A stretch of DNA of 36,199 nt from an uncultured Clostridia bacterium. Its GTDB lineage: Bacteria > Bacillota > Clostridia > Oscillospirales > Acutalibacteraceae. Below, piece after piece: positions 28,152 to 36,199 of the stretch. Within the stretch, counting starts at the first letter, position 1. Every line of letters begins with the position of its first letter. Below the pieces are notes generated by a model. It did not search any database, was not told the DNA's origin, and was given only the letters and a program-made list of their open reading frames with translations. The stretch covers positions 1-36,199 of the forward strand of contig CAJFOO010000025.1 of NCBI GenBank assembly GCA_904397205.1, given 5' to 3'. The position numbers were made by a program, and so were the translations under genes.

Positions 28152-28916
28152 CTATCGGGCCGCGGCCACAATCGCGGCAAAATCCGGCGCTTTTAGCGAA
28201 GCCCCGCCGATCAGGCCGCCGTCCACGTCCTCTTGTGCCAGAAGCTCCGCGGCGTTTCCTGCGTTCATCGAGCCGCCGTACTGGATGGTTGTCCCCTGTG
28301 CACATTCCTTTCCATACAGCGCCGCCAGGGTCGCCCGGATGCCTGCACAAACTTCCCCCGCCTGTTCCGCTGTAGCGGTGCGTCCCGTGCCGATGGCCCA
28401 GATGGGTTCATAAGCAAAAGTCACGCGGCGCAGCTCTTCCCGGCTGACCCCCTGCAAGGCGATTTTTACCTGCATGGAAACAAATTCCTGTGTGATCCCC
28501 TGCTGGCGCTGCTCCAGGGATTCCCCTACGCAGACAATCGGGCACAGCCCGGCCTGTAAGGCGGCACGCAGCCGCCGGTTGACGGTTTGATCGGTTTCGC
28601 CAAAGTAGGTGCGGCGTTCGCTGTGCCCCAGAATGACGTGGGAAACCCCCATGGAGGTCAGCATAGCAGGGGAGATCTCCCCGGTGAACGCGCCGCTGGT
28701 TTCCCAGTGACAGTTTTGCGCCCCTACCGCCACACAGGTCCCGGCGGCGGCTTCGAGGGCGGCGGGCAAATCCACGAACGGCACGCATACTATCACCTGG
28801 CAGGCGGCGTCTTTTACGAGAGGAAGCAGTTCCCCAAGCAGGGCTTTGGCTTCCGCGGGGGTTTTATGCATTTTCCAGTTTCCGGCAATCACGGTCTTGC
28901 GCAGTGCGGGATTCAT
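28152..28916 (-). CDS. tpiA: Triosephosphate isomerase
   Basis: VIAGNWKMHKT, VILGHSERR, VTFAYEPIWAIGTG, IQYGGSMNAGNA; SD AGAAAGGAG before ATG 28916. Confidence 0.97.
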   Translation of the reverse strand: MNPALRKTVIAGNWKMHKTPAEAKALLGELLPLVKDAACQVIVCVPFVDLPAALEAAAGTCVAVGAQNCHWETSGAFTGEISPAMLTSMGVSHVILGHSERRTYFGETDQTVNRRLRAALQAGLCPIVCVGESLEQRQQGITQEFVSMQVKIALQGVSREELRRVTFAYEPIWAIGTGRTATAEQAGEVCAGIRATLAALYGKECAQGTTIQYGGSMNAGNAAELLAQEDVDGGLIGGASLKAPDFAAIVAAAR

Positions 28917-28942
28917 GGCATTCTTCTCCTTTCTGTAGGAAA

Positions 28943-28966
28943 CAAAAAGGCAGGGATCCCCTGCCT
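28943..28966 (-). terminator. Intrinsic terminator between pgk and tpiA
   Basis: Minus strand GGCAGGG-GAT-CCCTGCCTTTTTG. Confidence 0.8.
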
Positions 28967-28980
28967 TGGTTTTATCCTTG

Positions 28981-30177
28981 TTAATCCTTGTCGTTGAGGC
29001 AGGCGATGCCCGGCAGGACTTTCCCCTCAAGCAGCTCGAGCGAAGCGCCGCCGCCGGTGGATACATGCGCCATTTTGTCGCTGAGCCCGGCGTGCTCTAC
29101 CGCAGCGGCCGTATCCCCGCCGCCGATGATGGAAATGGCGCCGCTTTCTGCCACCGCTTTGGCCACGCCCAGGGTGCCGCCGGCAAAGTGTTCCCATTCA
29201 AACACGCCCATGGGCCCGTTCCAGATGATGGTGCCGGCCCCTTGCAGGGCCTCGGTGTAGGCGGCCACGGTTTTGGGACCGATGTCCAGGCCCATCCAGC
29301 CTTCGGGGATCTGGTCGGAATCCACCACGCGGCAGGGGGTATCCTTCTCAAATTTTTCCCCGATGACATTGTCGAGCGGGATGAGGATCTTCACGTCCTT
29401 TTCCTTGGCTTTGGCCACCAGATCCTTAGCCAGTTCGAGCTTGTCGGTCTCGCAGATGGAGTTGCCGATCGAATAGCCCAGCGCATTCATAAAGGTGTAC
29501 GCCATGCCGCCGCCGATCATGAAGGTATCCACTTTGTCCAGCAGGTTGGTGATCACCCCGATTTTGTCCGCTACCTTGGAACCGCCCAAAATGGCGATGA
29601 ACGGACGCTTGGGATTGCTCAGGGCCTGGCCCATGATGGTGATCTCCTTCTCCATGAGGAAACCGCACACGGCGGGGATATACTTTGCCACCCCGGCGGT
29701 GGAGGCATGGGCCCGGTGGGCGGCGCCAAAGGCGTCGTTGACGTAGATCTCGGCCATAGAAGCCAGGGTTTTGGCGAAGTCAGGATCATTTTCTTCTTCC
29801 CCTTGGCAAAACCGCACGTTTTCCAGCAGCATGGCCTGGCCGTCCTGGAGGGCGGCAGCCATGGATTTGGCGTGCTCGCCGACAACGTCGTCTGCCATTT
29901 CAACCTTCTGGCCCAGTACCTGGGACAGATACACGGCAACCGGGGCCAGCGAATATTTGGGATTGTACTGGCCTTTGGGCCGGCCCATATGGGAGCAGAG
30001 GATCACCTTGGCATGGCGATCGAGAAGGTAGCGGATGGTGGGCATGGAGCTGTCGATCCGTCCGGTGTCGGTGATGTTCCCGTTCTCGTCGAGAGGGACA
30101 TTAAAGTCGCAGCGGACCAGCACGTGCTTGCCTTGCACATCCACGTCTTCTACGCTTTTTTTATGGAAATAATTCAT
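28981..30177 (-). CDS. pgk: Phosphoglycerate kinase
   Basis: KHVLVRCDFNVPLDENGNITD, RPKGQYNPKYSLAPVA, AILGGSKVADKIGVI, WNGPMGVFE, IIGGGDTAAAVE; start at MNYFHKKSVED. Confidence 0.97.
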   Translation of the reverse strand: MNYFHKKSVEDVDVQGKHVLVRCDFNVPLDENGNITDTGRIDSSMPTIRYLLDRHAKVILCSHMGRPKGQYNPKYSLAPVAVYLSQVLGQKVEMADDVVGEHAKSMAAALQDGQAMLLENVRFCQGEEENDPDFAKTLASMAEIYVNDAFGAAHRAHASTAGVAKYIPAVCGFLMEKEITIMGQALSNPKRPFIAILGGSKVADKIGVITNLLDKVDTFMIGGGMAYTFMNALGYSIGNSICETDKLELAKDLVAKAKEKDVKILIPLDNVIGEKFEKDTPCRVVDSDQIPEGWMGLDIGPKTVAAYTEALQGAGTIIWNGPMGVFEWEHFAGGTLGVAKAVAESGAISIIGGGDTAAAVEHAGLSDKMAHVSTGGGASLELLEGKVLPGIACLNDKD

Positions 30178-30266
30178 TATCGGCACATCCTTTATGGTAA
30201 TCTGAAACGGAAATCCCCAGGGATTTTCCTTACAGCACAGACACGGGAGAATTTCCCGGCCCATTC

Positions 30267-30295
30267 ATTATATCGAAAAGGGGGGCAAATTTCAA
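30267..30295 (-). promoter_or_regulatory. Sigma-A-type promoter of pgk
   Basis: Minus strand TTGAAA-N17-TATAAT. Confidence 0.75.
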
Positions 30296-30337
30296 GAGAA
30301 AACCGGGTTTTTATCAAACTATCCGGTTGCAGGCGGG

Positions 30338-30844
30338 TTATTCCCAAGCATATTCCCGCAGCCGTCCTGCGCAGGACAGCGCCGGATATCCCCATTGACG
30401 CAGGGCTTCATACACGCCGATGGCGACGGAATTGGACAGGTTCAAGCTGCGGGCTTCTTCGAGCATGGGGATGCGCACGCACGCGTCCGGGTGGCGGATC
30501 AGCAGGTCTTCGGGCAGGCCGGCGGTTTCTTTTCCAAAAAATAAATAGCAGCCGTCCCGGTAGGCGATTTCGGAATGGACGCGGGGGGCTTTGGTAGAAA
30601 AAAATACGCCGTGCGTGTCTGCCAGGGGGTTTTTGGAAAAAAACGTGTCCAGGCTGTCGTAATAGGAAATATCGAGAAGATGCCAGTAGTCCAGGCCCGC
30701 GCGCTTGAGTTTTTTGTCGTCGACGGCAAACCCCATCGGCCCCACCAGATGGAGCCTTGCCCCGGTGGCGGCGCAGGTGCGGGCAACATTGCCGGTATTT
30801 TGCGGGATCTGCGGTTCTACCATTACAATATTCAAGGTCTTCAT
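30338..30844 (-). CDS. trmL: tRNA (cytidine(34)-2'-O)-methyltransferase (SPOUT family)
   Basis: MKTLNIVMVEPQIPQNTGNVARTCAATGARLHLVGPMGF; FGKETAGLPEDLL; RIPMLEEARSLNLSNSVAIGVYEALRQ. Confidence 0.96.
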   Translation of the reverse strand: MKTLNIVMVEPQIPQNTGNVARTCAATGARLHLVGPMGFAVDDKKLKRAGLDYWHLLDISYYDSLDTFFSKNPLADTHGVFFSTKAPRVHSEIAYRDGCYLFFGKETAGLPEDLLIRHPDACVRIPMLEEARSLNLSNSVAIGVYEALRQWGYPALSCAGRLREYAWE

Positions 30845-31036
30845 ATCCCATTCCTTCTTCTTTTTTAAATTTTTCTGCTGCGCGCGGCAGGCCGGCCGTA
30901 TAATCGCGGCGCTGCGGGCGAATCCTAACCATGGCCCTCTTTCATTCCGGAAGGACTTAAGGAAAGGTGGTTGCTATACGCAATGAATGCAGCGAAGATA
31001 ACCAAAATTTTATACTATGTATGGAGGGGATGTCAA

Positions 31037-31228
31037 ATGTATCAGAATACGATGACGTTTGTCAAAGGCGTCGGGATTGGCATGCTGGCTCTGGCCGCGC
31101 TTTCGATGCTCGGTTCCCGGTCGTCCCGCCGCCGCCGCAAGATGCGTTTCAACACGAACAAAGCCATGCATGCGGTCACACATTTTGTGGACAACGTCCA
31201 GCATAATGTACACAAGCTGGCAAGATAA
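31037..31228 (+). CDS. Small basic hypothetical protein with one hydrophobic segment
   Basis: MYQNTMTFVKGVGIGMLALAALSMLGSRSSRRRRKMRFNTNKAMHAVTHFVDNVQHNVHKLAR; SD GGAGGGG; terminator downstream. Confidence 0.7.
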   Translation: MYQNTMTFVKGVGIGMLALAALSMLGSRSSRRRRKMRFNTNKAMHAVTHFVDNVQHNVHKLAR

Positions 31229-31240
31229 AACAGAGAAAAT

Positions 31241-31279
31241 GGCTCCCGCCGGCAGGCGGCAGGAGCCGTTTATTTTTTT
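31241..31279. terminator. Terminator between the small basic protein gene and mscS
   Basis: GGCTCCCGCC...GGCGGCAGGAGCC followed by GTTTATTTTTTT. Confidence 0.75.
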
Positions 31280-32169
31280 GGTTCGGTTGGGGTGGGGATA
31301 GGGGAACCGTCCGGATGGAGATACAGGTCCACCTGGTTGAACGGCACTTGGATGTCATTTTGTTCAAAGAGGGCCTTGATTTTTTCCTGCATGTCGAAGA
31401 ATACCGACCAGTAATTTTCATGCTTGCAGTAGACCCGCAGGGATACCTCCAGCCCATTGGCCCCCTGGTTCATCACCGCAAAGAGAGGGGCGGGATCCTG
31501 CAGCACCATGTCTTCCTTCTGCGCCAGCTCCATCAGGAGCTCCCGCAGCCGGGCGATGTCGGTGCCGTACCGGACGCAGTAATTGAAATCCACCCGGCGG
31601 ATCCCCAGCGACGTGTAGTTGGTCAGCACGCCTGCGGTGATCACGGAATTGGGGATGACAACTTCCTTGTAATCCAGGGTTTTGAGGGTGGTGAACATGA
31701 TTTCCACCCGTGTTACCGTGCCTTCCATCTGGTTAATCAGGATGTAATGCCCCACCTGGAACGGCTTGGTGATAATAATCTGCACCCCGCTGGCCAGGTT
31801 GGCGACCGTTTCCTTCAGGCCCAGGCCCAAAGTGATGCCCGCCGCGCCCAGGGCGGCAAAGGCCGTGCCTACTTCAAAGCCGAACGGCGTGAGCGTGAGC
31901 AGGATGGCGATGAGACGCAGGGCGTATTTGGACATGGAACAAAGGAAGGTGATAACGCTGCGGTCGATGTCGGTGCGCAGGAGCGCTTTGCGTAAAAGAC
32001 GCACAATCAGGCCCGAAAGCCACCAGCTCACGACAAAAATGATCGCGGCCCACAGGATTTTGGGGCCAACCTGTACAAACCAGTCCCACAGCCCGGTCCA
32101 AAAGCTGGATACCTCCTCTGCAGCTTCGGTTATGACGTCTTCGATGCTGCTGACGGCGCTGTTGTCCAT
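31270..32169 (-). CDS. MscS-family mechanosensitive ion channel
   Basis: TM helices, then FAALGAAGITLGLGLKETVANLASGVQIIITKPFQVGHYI and VEIMFTTLKTLDYKEVVIPNSVI. Confidence 0.95.
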   Translation of the reverse strand: MDNSAVSSIEDVITEAAEEVSSFWTGLWDWFVQVGPKILWAAIIFVVSWWLSGLIVRLLRKALLRTDIDRSVITFLCSMSKYALRLIAILLTLTPFGFEVGTAFAALGAAGITLGLGLKETVANLASGVQIIITKPFQVGHYILINQMEGTVTRVEIMFTTLKTLDYKEVVIPNSVITAGVLTNYTSLGIRRVDFNYCVRYGTDIARLRELLMELAQKEDMVLQDPAPLFAVMNQGANGLEVSLRVYCKHENYWSVFFDMQEKIKALFEQNDIQVPFNQVDLYLHPDGSPIPTPTEPKK

Positions 32170-32303
32170 GAAAATAACCTCCTTTTAAAATGCGCAGATT
32201 TTTATGATTTCTTTTATCGTACCACAAAATGCCGGAAAAAGAAATGGAATCCACACCCTTTGCGGGAAAAAGATCGCATCTTGTAAAAATCACACGAAAA
32301 TAC

Positions 32304-32333
32304 TTGCCAACGCCCTGCTTGGGTTGGTATACT
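32304..32333 (+). promoter_or_regulatory. Sigma-A-type promoter of the MORN protein gene
   Basis: TTGCCA-N18-TATACT. Confidence 0.6.
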
Positions 32334-32419
32334 ATAATATTAGATTAGTGTGCCGCTGCGGTGGCTATAGACGGGCTTCGACACAGCCGGCCCGGTCGTT
32401 ACAGAGAGGTGTGTGTTCC

Positions 32420-34381
32420 ATGGATAAGTTGAACCAAGATTCCCCCCTTTTTTTTTATATGGTAAGCTGCCCCAAATATGACAGCTCCCAGCTCCTGCAC
32501 GGGCGGCTGAGCGAAGTGCGGCGGTATTATTTTGAGTCTTCCATCGCGTCGCAGGAATCCGTCACCGATTATTCGGAGGGGCTGCCGGTCAAATACAGCC
32601 ATTCCATTTCCCGCTGGGGCCTGCGCTGGAAAAAGAAAGTCGACGGCGTGCTGCGTGAACGCTCCTGCTTCGATCCGGCTGGCGTGGGGATCCAGATGTA
32701 TACGGTGGACGGTTTCCTCTATGGGAAAATGGTTTTTGGCAAAGACCTCAACTGGCTCAAGACATCCTATTATGAAAAAGGTGCGTCTTCCCAGACTCCC
32801 AGCCTGGAGATCGAACGCGATCCACAGGATACGGCCCTGATCCTTACGGAATATGAGGAAGGCGAAAAGAAAACCACCCGGCTGCAAGCGTGCGCCTGCG
32901 TGGTGGGGAGCCCGCAGCATAGTGTGCTGCGCGATCGGCTGGGCCCTCCCATGGCATACGCCGCCACAAACCAGGGCGACTTTTGCTATTACCCTGCCAG
33001 GAAAGCAAGGGAATACCGGCGGTTCCTGGATGCACTGGAAAGCGGGCAGGAGATGCCCCGGCCCGTATGGAAGGAGACGGAAGTCCTTTCTTATGCGGAC
33101 GGCGAAGAGTGGGAACCTTCTTCCGTGTCGCTGCAAAGCGGCCAAAAACAGGCGCAGGCTGCTTCCGGCAAGGATCTGCCGCCCCTGGAAGAACTGGGTT
33201 CCCTGCACTTGCGGCTGCTGGAGCCGGAGGAGACCGGCCCGGTTGCCGAACCGTTTGCCCTGGAGGGAGGATGGGATCCTCCTGCCTCGTGGGAGGAGGA
33301 CATTGCGTCTTTCTCCTCCGGACAGCAGGACAGCGATCCCGTCCTTCCGCAGACGGAGGGCTTCCCCCCGCTGGAGGAAACAAAGGCGGAGCCTTCCGAT
33401 CGGTATGCGGCTAACCGGGAGCTGTTCCATGTGGACACACCGGCAGCAGACGGCAGCGAAGAAATTTCCGCCCAGCGGGAAACGCTTTGCCGCGGGATCC
33501 CCCGAACACCGGAGCCGCCCGATCCCGATATCAGGGAAATCATCGAGATCATCGAGGACATGGAGGAGCAGCCGGAAATGCCGGAGCCGCGGGTTCTGCC
33601 GCCGCTCTCCCCGGATGGCTCGGCGGCCTCCCGCTATACCGTAGCGGGGAAAAAGCGCAATTCCGAGGTGGTGCACGCTTCCCCGGAGCTGTTCCGCAAA
33701 ACCTTATATGAAAGCTTTGGCCCTGCCAAACCCGACGCCCCCATGGACATGACGATCACCGCCGCCAAGCGGATTGTGGTCAGCGCGGAGGAAAGCTACT
33801 TATATTTCGGCAAGATCATCAACGGGCTGCGCCATGGCCGGGGCCGTACCCAGGGGCCGGACGGCATGACCTCTTATGAAGGGGAGTACCGCAAGGATAA
33901 ACGGCATGGGTTCGGCGCGTATTATTACAAATCCGGCAAGCTCTGCTACGCGGGGGAATGGAATGAGAACCTGCGCGACGGCGTAGGGGTATCGTTCCAC
34001 CCCACGGAGGACGGCATCCATGTGGGCCGCTGGGATCAGGACGTCCCTGCGGGACCCGGCGCAGTATTTGACGGGCAGGGCAATCTGGAATTTGCAGGCC
34101 GGATTGAAAACGGCCGCCGCCAGGGCGTGGGCGTGACGTATCAGGCGGAGGACGGCACCGTGTTTGTCGGCAAGTGGAAGGACGGCAAGCCTACCGGACA
34201 GGGTTCCGCTTTTGACCCGGAAGGGAACCTCATCTATACCGGCGGATGGAAGGACGGGAAACGCCACGGCACCGGTACGGAATTTTCGGCGGACGGACAG
34301 GTGGTATTTACCGGCGAATGGAAGGACGACGCATATTTGAGCGGGATCCTCTATAAACGGGTGCAGAAAAAGCCGGAGTAA
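32420..34381 (+). CDS. MORN-repeat-containing protein with unassigned N-terminal domain and acidic linker
   Basis: C-terminal tandem ~23-aa units, e.g. YEGEYRKDKRHGFGAYYYKSG, YAGEWNENLRDGVGVSF, FVGKWKDGKPTGQGSAFDPEGNLIYTGGWKDGKRHGTGTEFSADG; SD AGAGAGGTG before ATG 32420. Confidence 0.88.
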   Translation: MDKLNQDSPLFFYMVSCPKYDSSQLLHGRLSEVRRYYFESSIASQESVTDYSEGLPVKYSHSISRWGLRWKKKVDGVLRERSCFDPAGVGIQMYTVDGFLYGKMVFGKDLNWLKTSYYEKGASSQTPSLEIERDPQDTALILTEYEEGEKKTTRLQACACVVGSPQHSVLRDRLGPPMAYAATNQGDFCYYPARKAREYRRFLDALESGQEMPRPVWKETEVLSYADGEEWEPSSVSLQSGQKQAQAASGKDLPPLEELGSLHLRLLEPEETGPVAEPFALEGGWDPPASWEEDIASFSSGQQDSDPVLPQTEGFPPLEETKAEPSDRYAANRELFHVDTPAADGSEEISAQRETLCRGIPRTPEPPDPDIREIIEIIEDMEEQPEMPEPRVLPPLSPDGSAASRYTVAGKKRNSEVVHASPELFRKTLYESFGPAKPDAPMDMTITAAKRIVVSAEESYLYFGKIINGLRHGRGRTQGPDGMTSYEGEYRKDKRHGFGAYYYKSGKLCYAGEWNENLRDGVGVSFHPTEDGIHVGRWDQDVPAGPGAVFDGQGNLEFAGRIENGRRQGVGVTYQAEDGTVFVGKWKDGKPTGQGSAFDPEGNLIYTGGWKDGKRHGTGTEFSADGQVVFTGEWKDDAYLSGILYKRVQKKPE

Positions 34382-34465
34382 TCTCCCAAAAAAACAGGAC
34401 AAACCGGCCGGGCTGTCTCCCCAATTCCTTGGTTTTCTGGCAGTTTTTTTGCCTCTTTTTTCTGG

Positions 34466-34494
34466 TTGCCAAATTCGTACAGCTTTAGTAAAAT
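34466..34494 (+). promoter_or_regulatory. Sigma-A-type promoter of the MBL-fold gene
   Basis: TTGCCA-N17-TAAAAT. Confidence 0.65.
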
Positions 34495-34513
34495 AGGTAT
34501 ATGGAGGTGAAAA

Positions 34514-35791
34514 ATGCAATGGATTGTCCTGCATGATGTAGGGTTTGGAGAATGCCTGGTGCTGGGCGGCAACCGCCGGGACATTTTGATGGTGGACTGC
34601 GGTTCGGTAAGCCCCTGGCTGGATACGGAAGGGAGGTGGCGGTTTTCGGATTACCTGGAGAAGATCCGGCAGCAGACCGGCGGTGCGGAGGAGCGCACGT
34701 TCCTTCTCACCCATTTCCATAAGGATCATGTATGCGGCCTGCCGATGCTGCTCAAGGCGGATCCGTTCTATTTTCAGAAAATTTATCTTCCGGCAAGCCC
34801 CCTGGATGCCCGCGGCATCCCGCTGCTGCTGGAGCTGTCGATTTTTACGGACGCCTTTGTGCCCAAACAGACCATGGTTTCCCGCCTGAGCGCGGGGATG
34901 CTCCACACCTTTGGGCGCATTGCCGCGCTTGCGGGCACCGAGGTGCTGTATACCTTGCAGCAGGGCGACAGCTTCATGTTTGACGGCGTGGCCTACGACG
35001 TCCTTTGGCCCCCGCGCAGCCCGTACCCGTTCCCGCCGGGATGTGTGGAATTATCCATGCAGGCGGGGAGGATCCTGCAAAGGCATCCGAGTGAAACGGT
35101 GCAGGCCTTTCTGGAGCTGAAAGACGAGCTGTGCCGGGCGTATGTGCGGTGTGTGGATGCGCTCGCCCAAAACACGCAGTCCGACGCCGCCGAACGCCAG
35201 GCCTGTGTGGAAGATATCCGCCTGCTGATCCGCGATCTCAACTATCTTTTGCCGTCGCTACGGTCGCTGCCGGTGGCGGACCGCATTGCCGGGCTGTTTT
35301 GCGGGCAGGAATATTCCCGTGCATACAGCGACGCGGTCAATGGGGCCAGCCTGATTTTCCACAACCGGTGGGAAGGGGCAACATCCTATGAAGACGTGCT
35401 GTTTACCGGCGACGCCACCCCTGCGGCGATGGATGCCGTCCGCGCGCAGCTTCGCGGGGACTATTATATCGTAAAAGCGCCGCACCACGGGACCGCCGCC
35501 GGCTGGTGGGAAGGCTTTTCTTCGATGCGTATCAGCCATGTGCTGATAAGCCGTGGGGTTGGCGGTCCTGGCGGGGAAATCGATCCGCAGTATGCGCAGC
35601 TCAACGCGCTGTGCCACTGTACGAGCGCCGCCGCATGTGGGGTGGCCCAACTGTATGGCTGCTGCAATCGGCGGCTGCAATGTACAGAGACATCGCCGGG
35701 CGGCAAGGGGGCTGGAGAATGCCGCAAGGAAAGTTGTGGCATATTCACCACAGGACCTGGCCGGAAAATCCGGTGTTTATGTGACATTTAA
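34514..35791 (+). CDS. MBL-fold metallo-hydrolase (ComEC-C-terminal-like) with Cys-rich C-terminus
   Basis: LHDVGFGECLVLGG, ILMVDCGS, FLLTHFHKDHVCGLPML, VLFTGDATPAAMD, IVKAPHHGTA; SD TGGAGGTG. Confidence 0.85.
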   Translation: MQWIVLHDVGFGECLVLGGNRRDILMVDCGSVSPWLDTEGRWRFSDYLEKIRQQTGGAEERTFLLTHFHKDHVCGLPMLLKADPFYFQKIYLPASPLDARGIPLLLELSIFTDAFVPKQTMVSRLSAGMLHTFGRIAALAGTEVLYTLQQGDSFMFDGVAYDVLWPPRSPYPFPPGCVELSMQAGRILQRHPSETVQAFLELKDELCRAYVRCVDALAQNTQSDAAERQACVEDIRLLIRDLNYLLPSLRSLPVADRIAGLFCGQEYSRAYSDAVNGASLIFHNRWEGATSYEDVLFTGDATPAAMDAVRAQLRGDYYIVKAPHHGTAAGWWEGFSSMRISHVLISRGVGGPGGEIDPQYAQLNALCHCTSAAACGVAQLYGCCNRRLQCTETSPGGKGAGECRKESCGIFTTGPGRKIRCLCDI

Positions 35792-35846
35792 CCAGATATT
35801 ACCGCCGGATTTCGAGGAAAAAATCAAAAAAAATCTGCTTTGACGC

Positions 35847-35875
35847 TTGACATTGCAGGTCAAATACTTTATAAT
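35847..35875 (+). promoter_or_regulatory. Perfect consensus sigma-A promoter
   Basis: TTGACA-N17-TATAAT. Confidence 0.85.
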
Positions 35876-35881
35876 TCAGTT

Positions 35882-36057
35882 AAACATATTTGCAGCATCT
35901 GTGGCGGGGATGTTCTGCCCTTTTGCCTACATAAGCCGGATTTTCCGGTTCCTGGCCCCGGCTGTGCCGCCTTCTGGACGCGGTGAGAAGGCGGCGGGCG
36001 TCCGGGCGGGCTGCGGGGTGGGGCCGACCTGAAAGGCTGCTGTATGTTAGGTTTTTT
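35882..36057 (+). ncRNA. Candidate structured RNA (ncRNA or cis-regulatory leader), family not assigned
   Basis: Long-range closing stem AACATA-TTT-GCAGC (35883-35896) with GCTGC-TG-TATGTT (36036-36048), internal hairpins, then TTTTTT at 36052-36057. Confidence 0.6.
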
Positions 36058-36116
36058 ATAGCACAAAAAACGCAAAAGCGAAATCACAGTCATGTTTTAA
36101 GGAGGAACACAGAATT

Positions 36117-36199
36117 ATGAACAATTCCAAAAAACGCGTAAGCAAAGTTGTAGCTGTGGCTATGGCTTCCGCTATGGCGATGTCCAGCCTGTCTGCCGC
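36117..36199 (+). CDS. N-terminus of an exported protein (3' truncated by window)
   Basis: SD AAGGAGG; MNNSKKRVSKVVAVAMASAMAMSSLSA reads as a Sec signal peptide. Confidence 0.75.
   Translation, partial: MNNSKKRVSKVVAVAMASAMAMSSLSA

Noticed and set aside
28966-30597. 543-aa plus-strand ORF opposite pgk
   Set aside because: Antisense shadow of pgk, no SD or domain support.
35506-35843. Two overlapping plus-strand frames at the end of the MBL gene (to 35784 and 35843), suggesting a frameshift
   Set aside because: The main frame stays open to 35791 with a consistent Cys-rich tail. The alternative tail ending VYVTFNQILPPDFEEKIKKNLL is plausible-looking, but there is no clear slippery site, so no frameshift is claimed; homologue alignment would decide.
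35882-36057. Assignment of the structured leader to 6S RNA
   Set aside because: The closing stem and T-run fit a rod-like RNA, but the 5' side of the interior region looks too long for a typical 6S central bubble; family left unassigned.
1-36199. CRISPR array, transposase, integrase, phage or toxin-antitoxin system
   Set aside because: No regularly spaced direct repeats, no transposase/recombinase motifs and no recognisable TA or defence proteins in any frame examined.

Overview
Window from a sporulating, moderately GC-rich Firmicute (probably Clostridia/Oscillospiraceae, inferred from gene content). It is mostly chromosomal core and housekeeping sequence; I found no CRISPR array, transposon, phage or known defence island. 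Order: C-terminus of a SAM methyltransferase, tRNA-Val(GAC) (-), patatin-like phospholipase, single-chain purL, alr (-), an un-tracked 45-aa small ORF, trpS and a PLP aminotransferase (-), spoIIE, then an LCP protein / metG / tatD / TatD-linked radical SAM operon (-). Next come a small membrane protein, pstS-pstC-pstA-pstB-phoU, iorA-iorB, an orphan OppA-type lipoprotein (-), a glycolytic cluster pgk-tpiA-Cys/His protein-gpmI (-), trmL (-), a small basic protein, mscS (-), a large MORN-repeat protein, and an MBL-fold hydrolase with a Cys-rich tail. The window ends with a strongly structured leader or ncRNA ahead of a truncated exported protein. The observations most worth a second look are: the 175-nt structured RNA at 35882-36057 behind a perfect consensus promoter; the 22-bp-spaced Spo0A-type promoter of spoIIE; the 45-aa ORF at 6821 beside a long perfect inverted repeat; the MORN protein with an unrecognised N-terminal domain; and the N-terminally extended PstC. 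All calls come from reading the sequence and ORF translations; no searches or folding programs were run.
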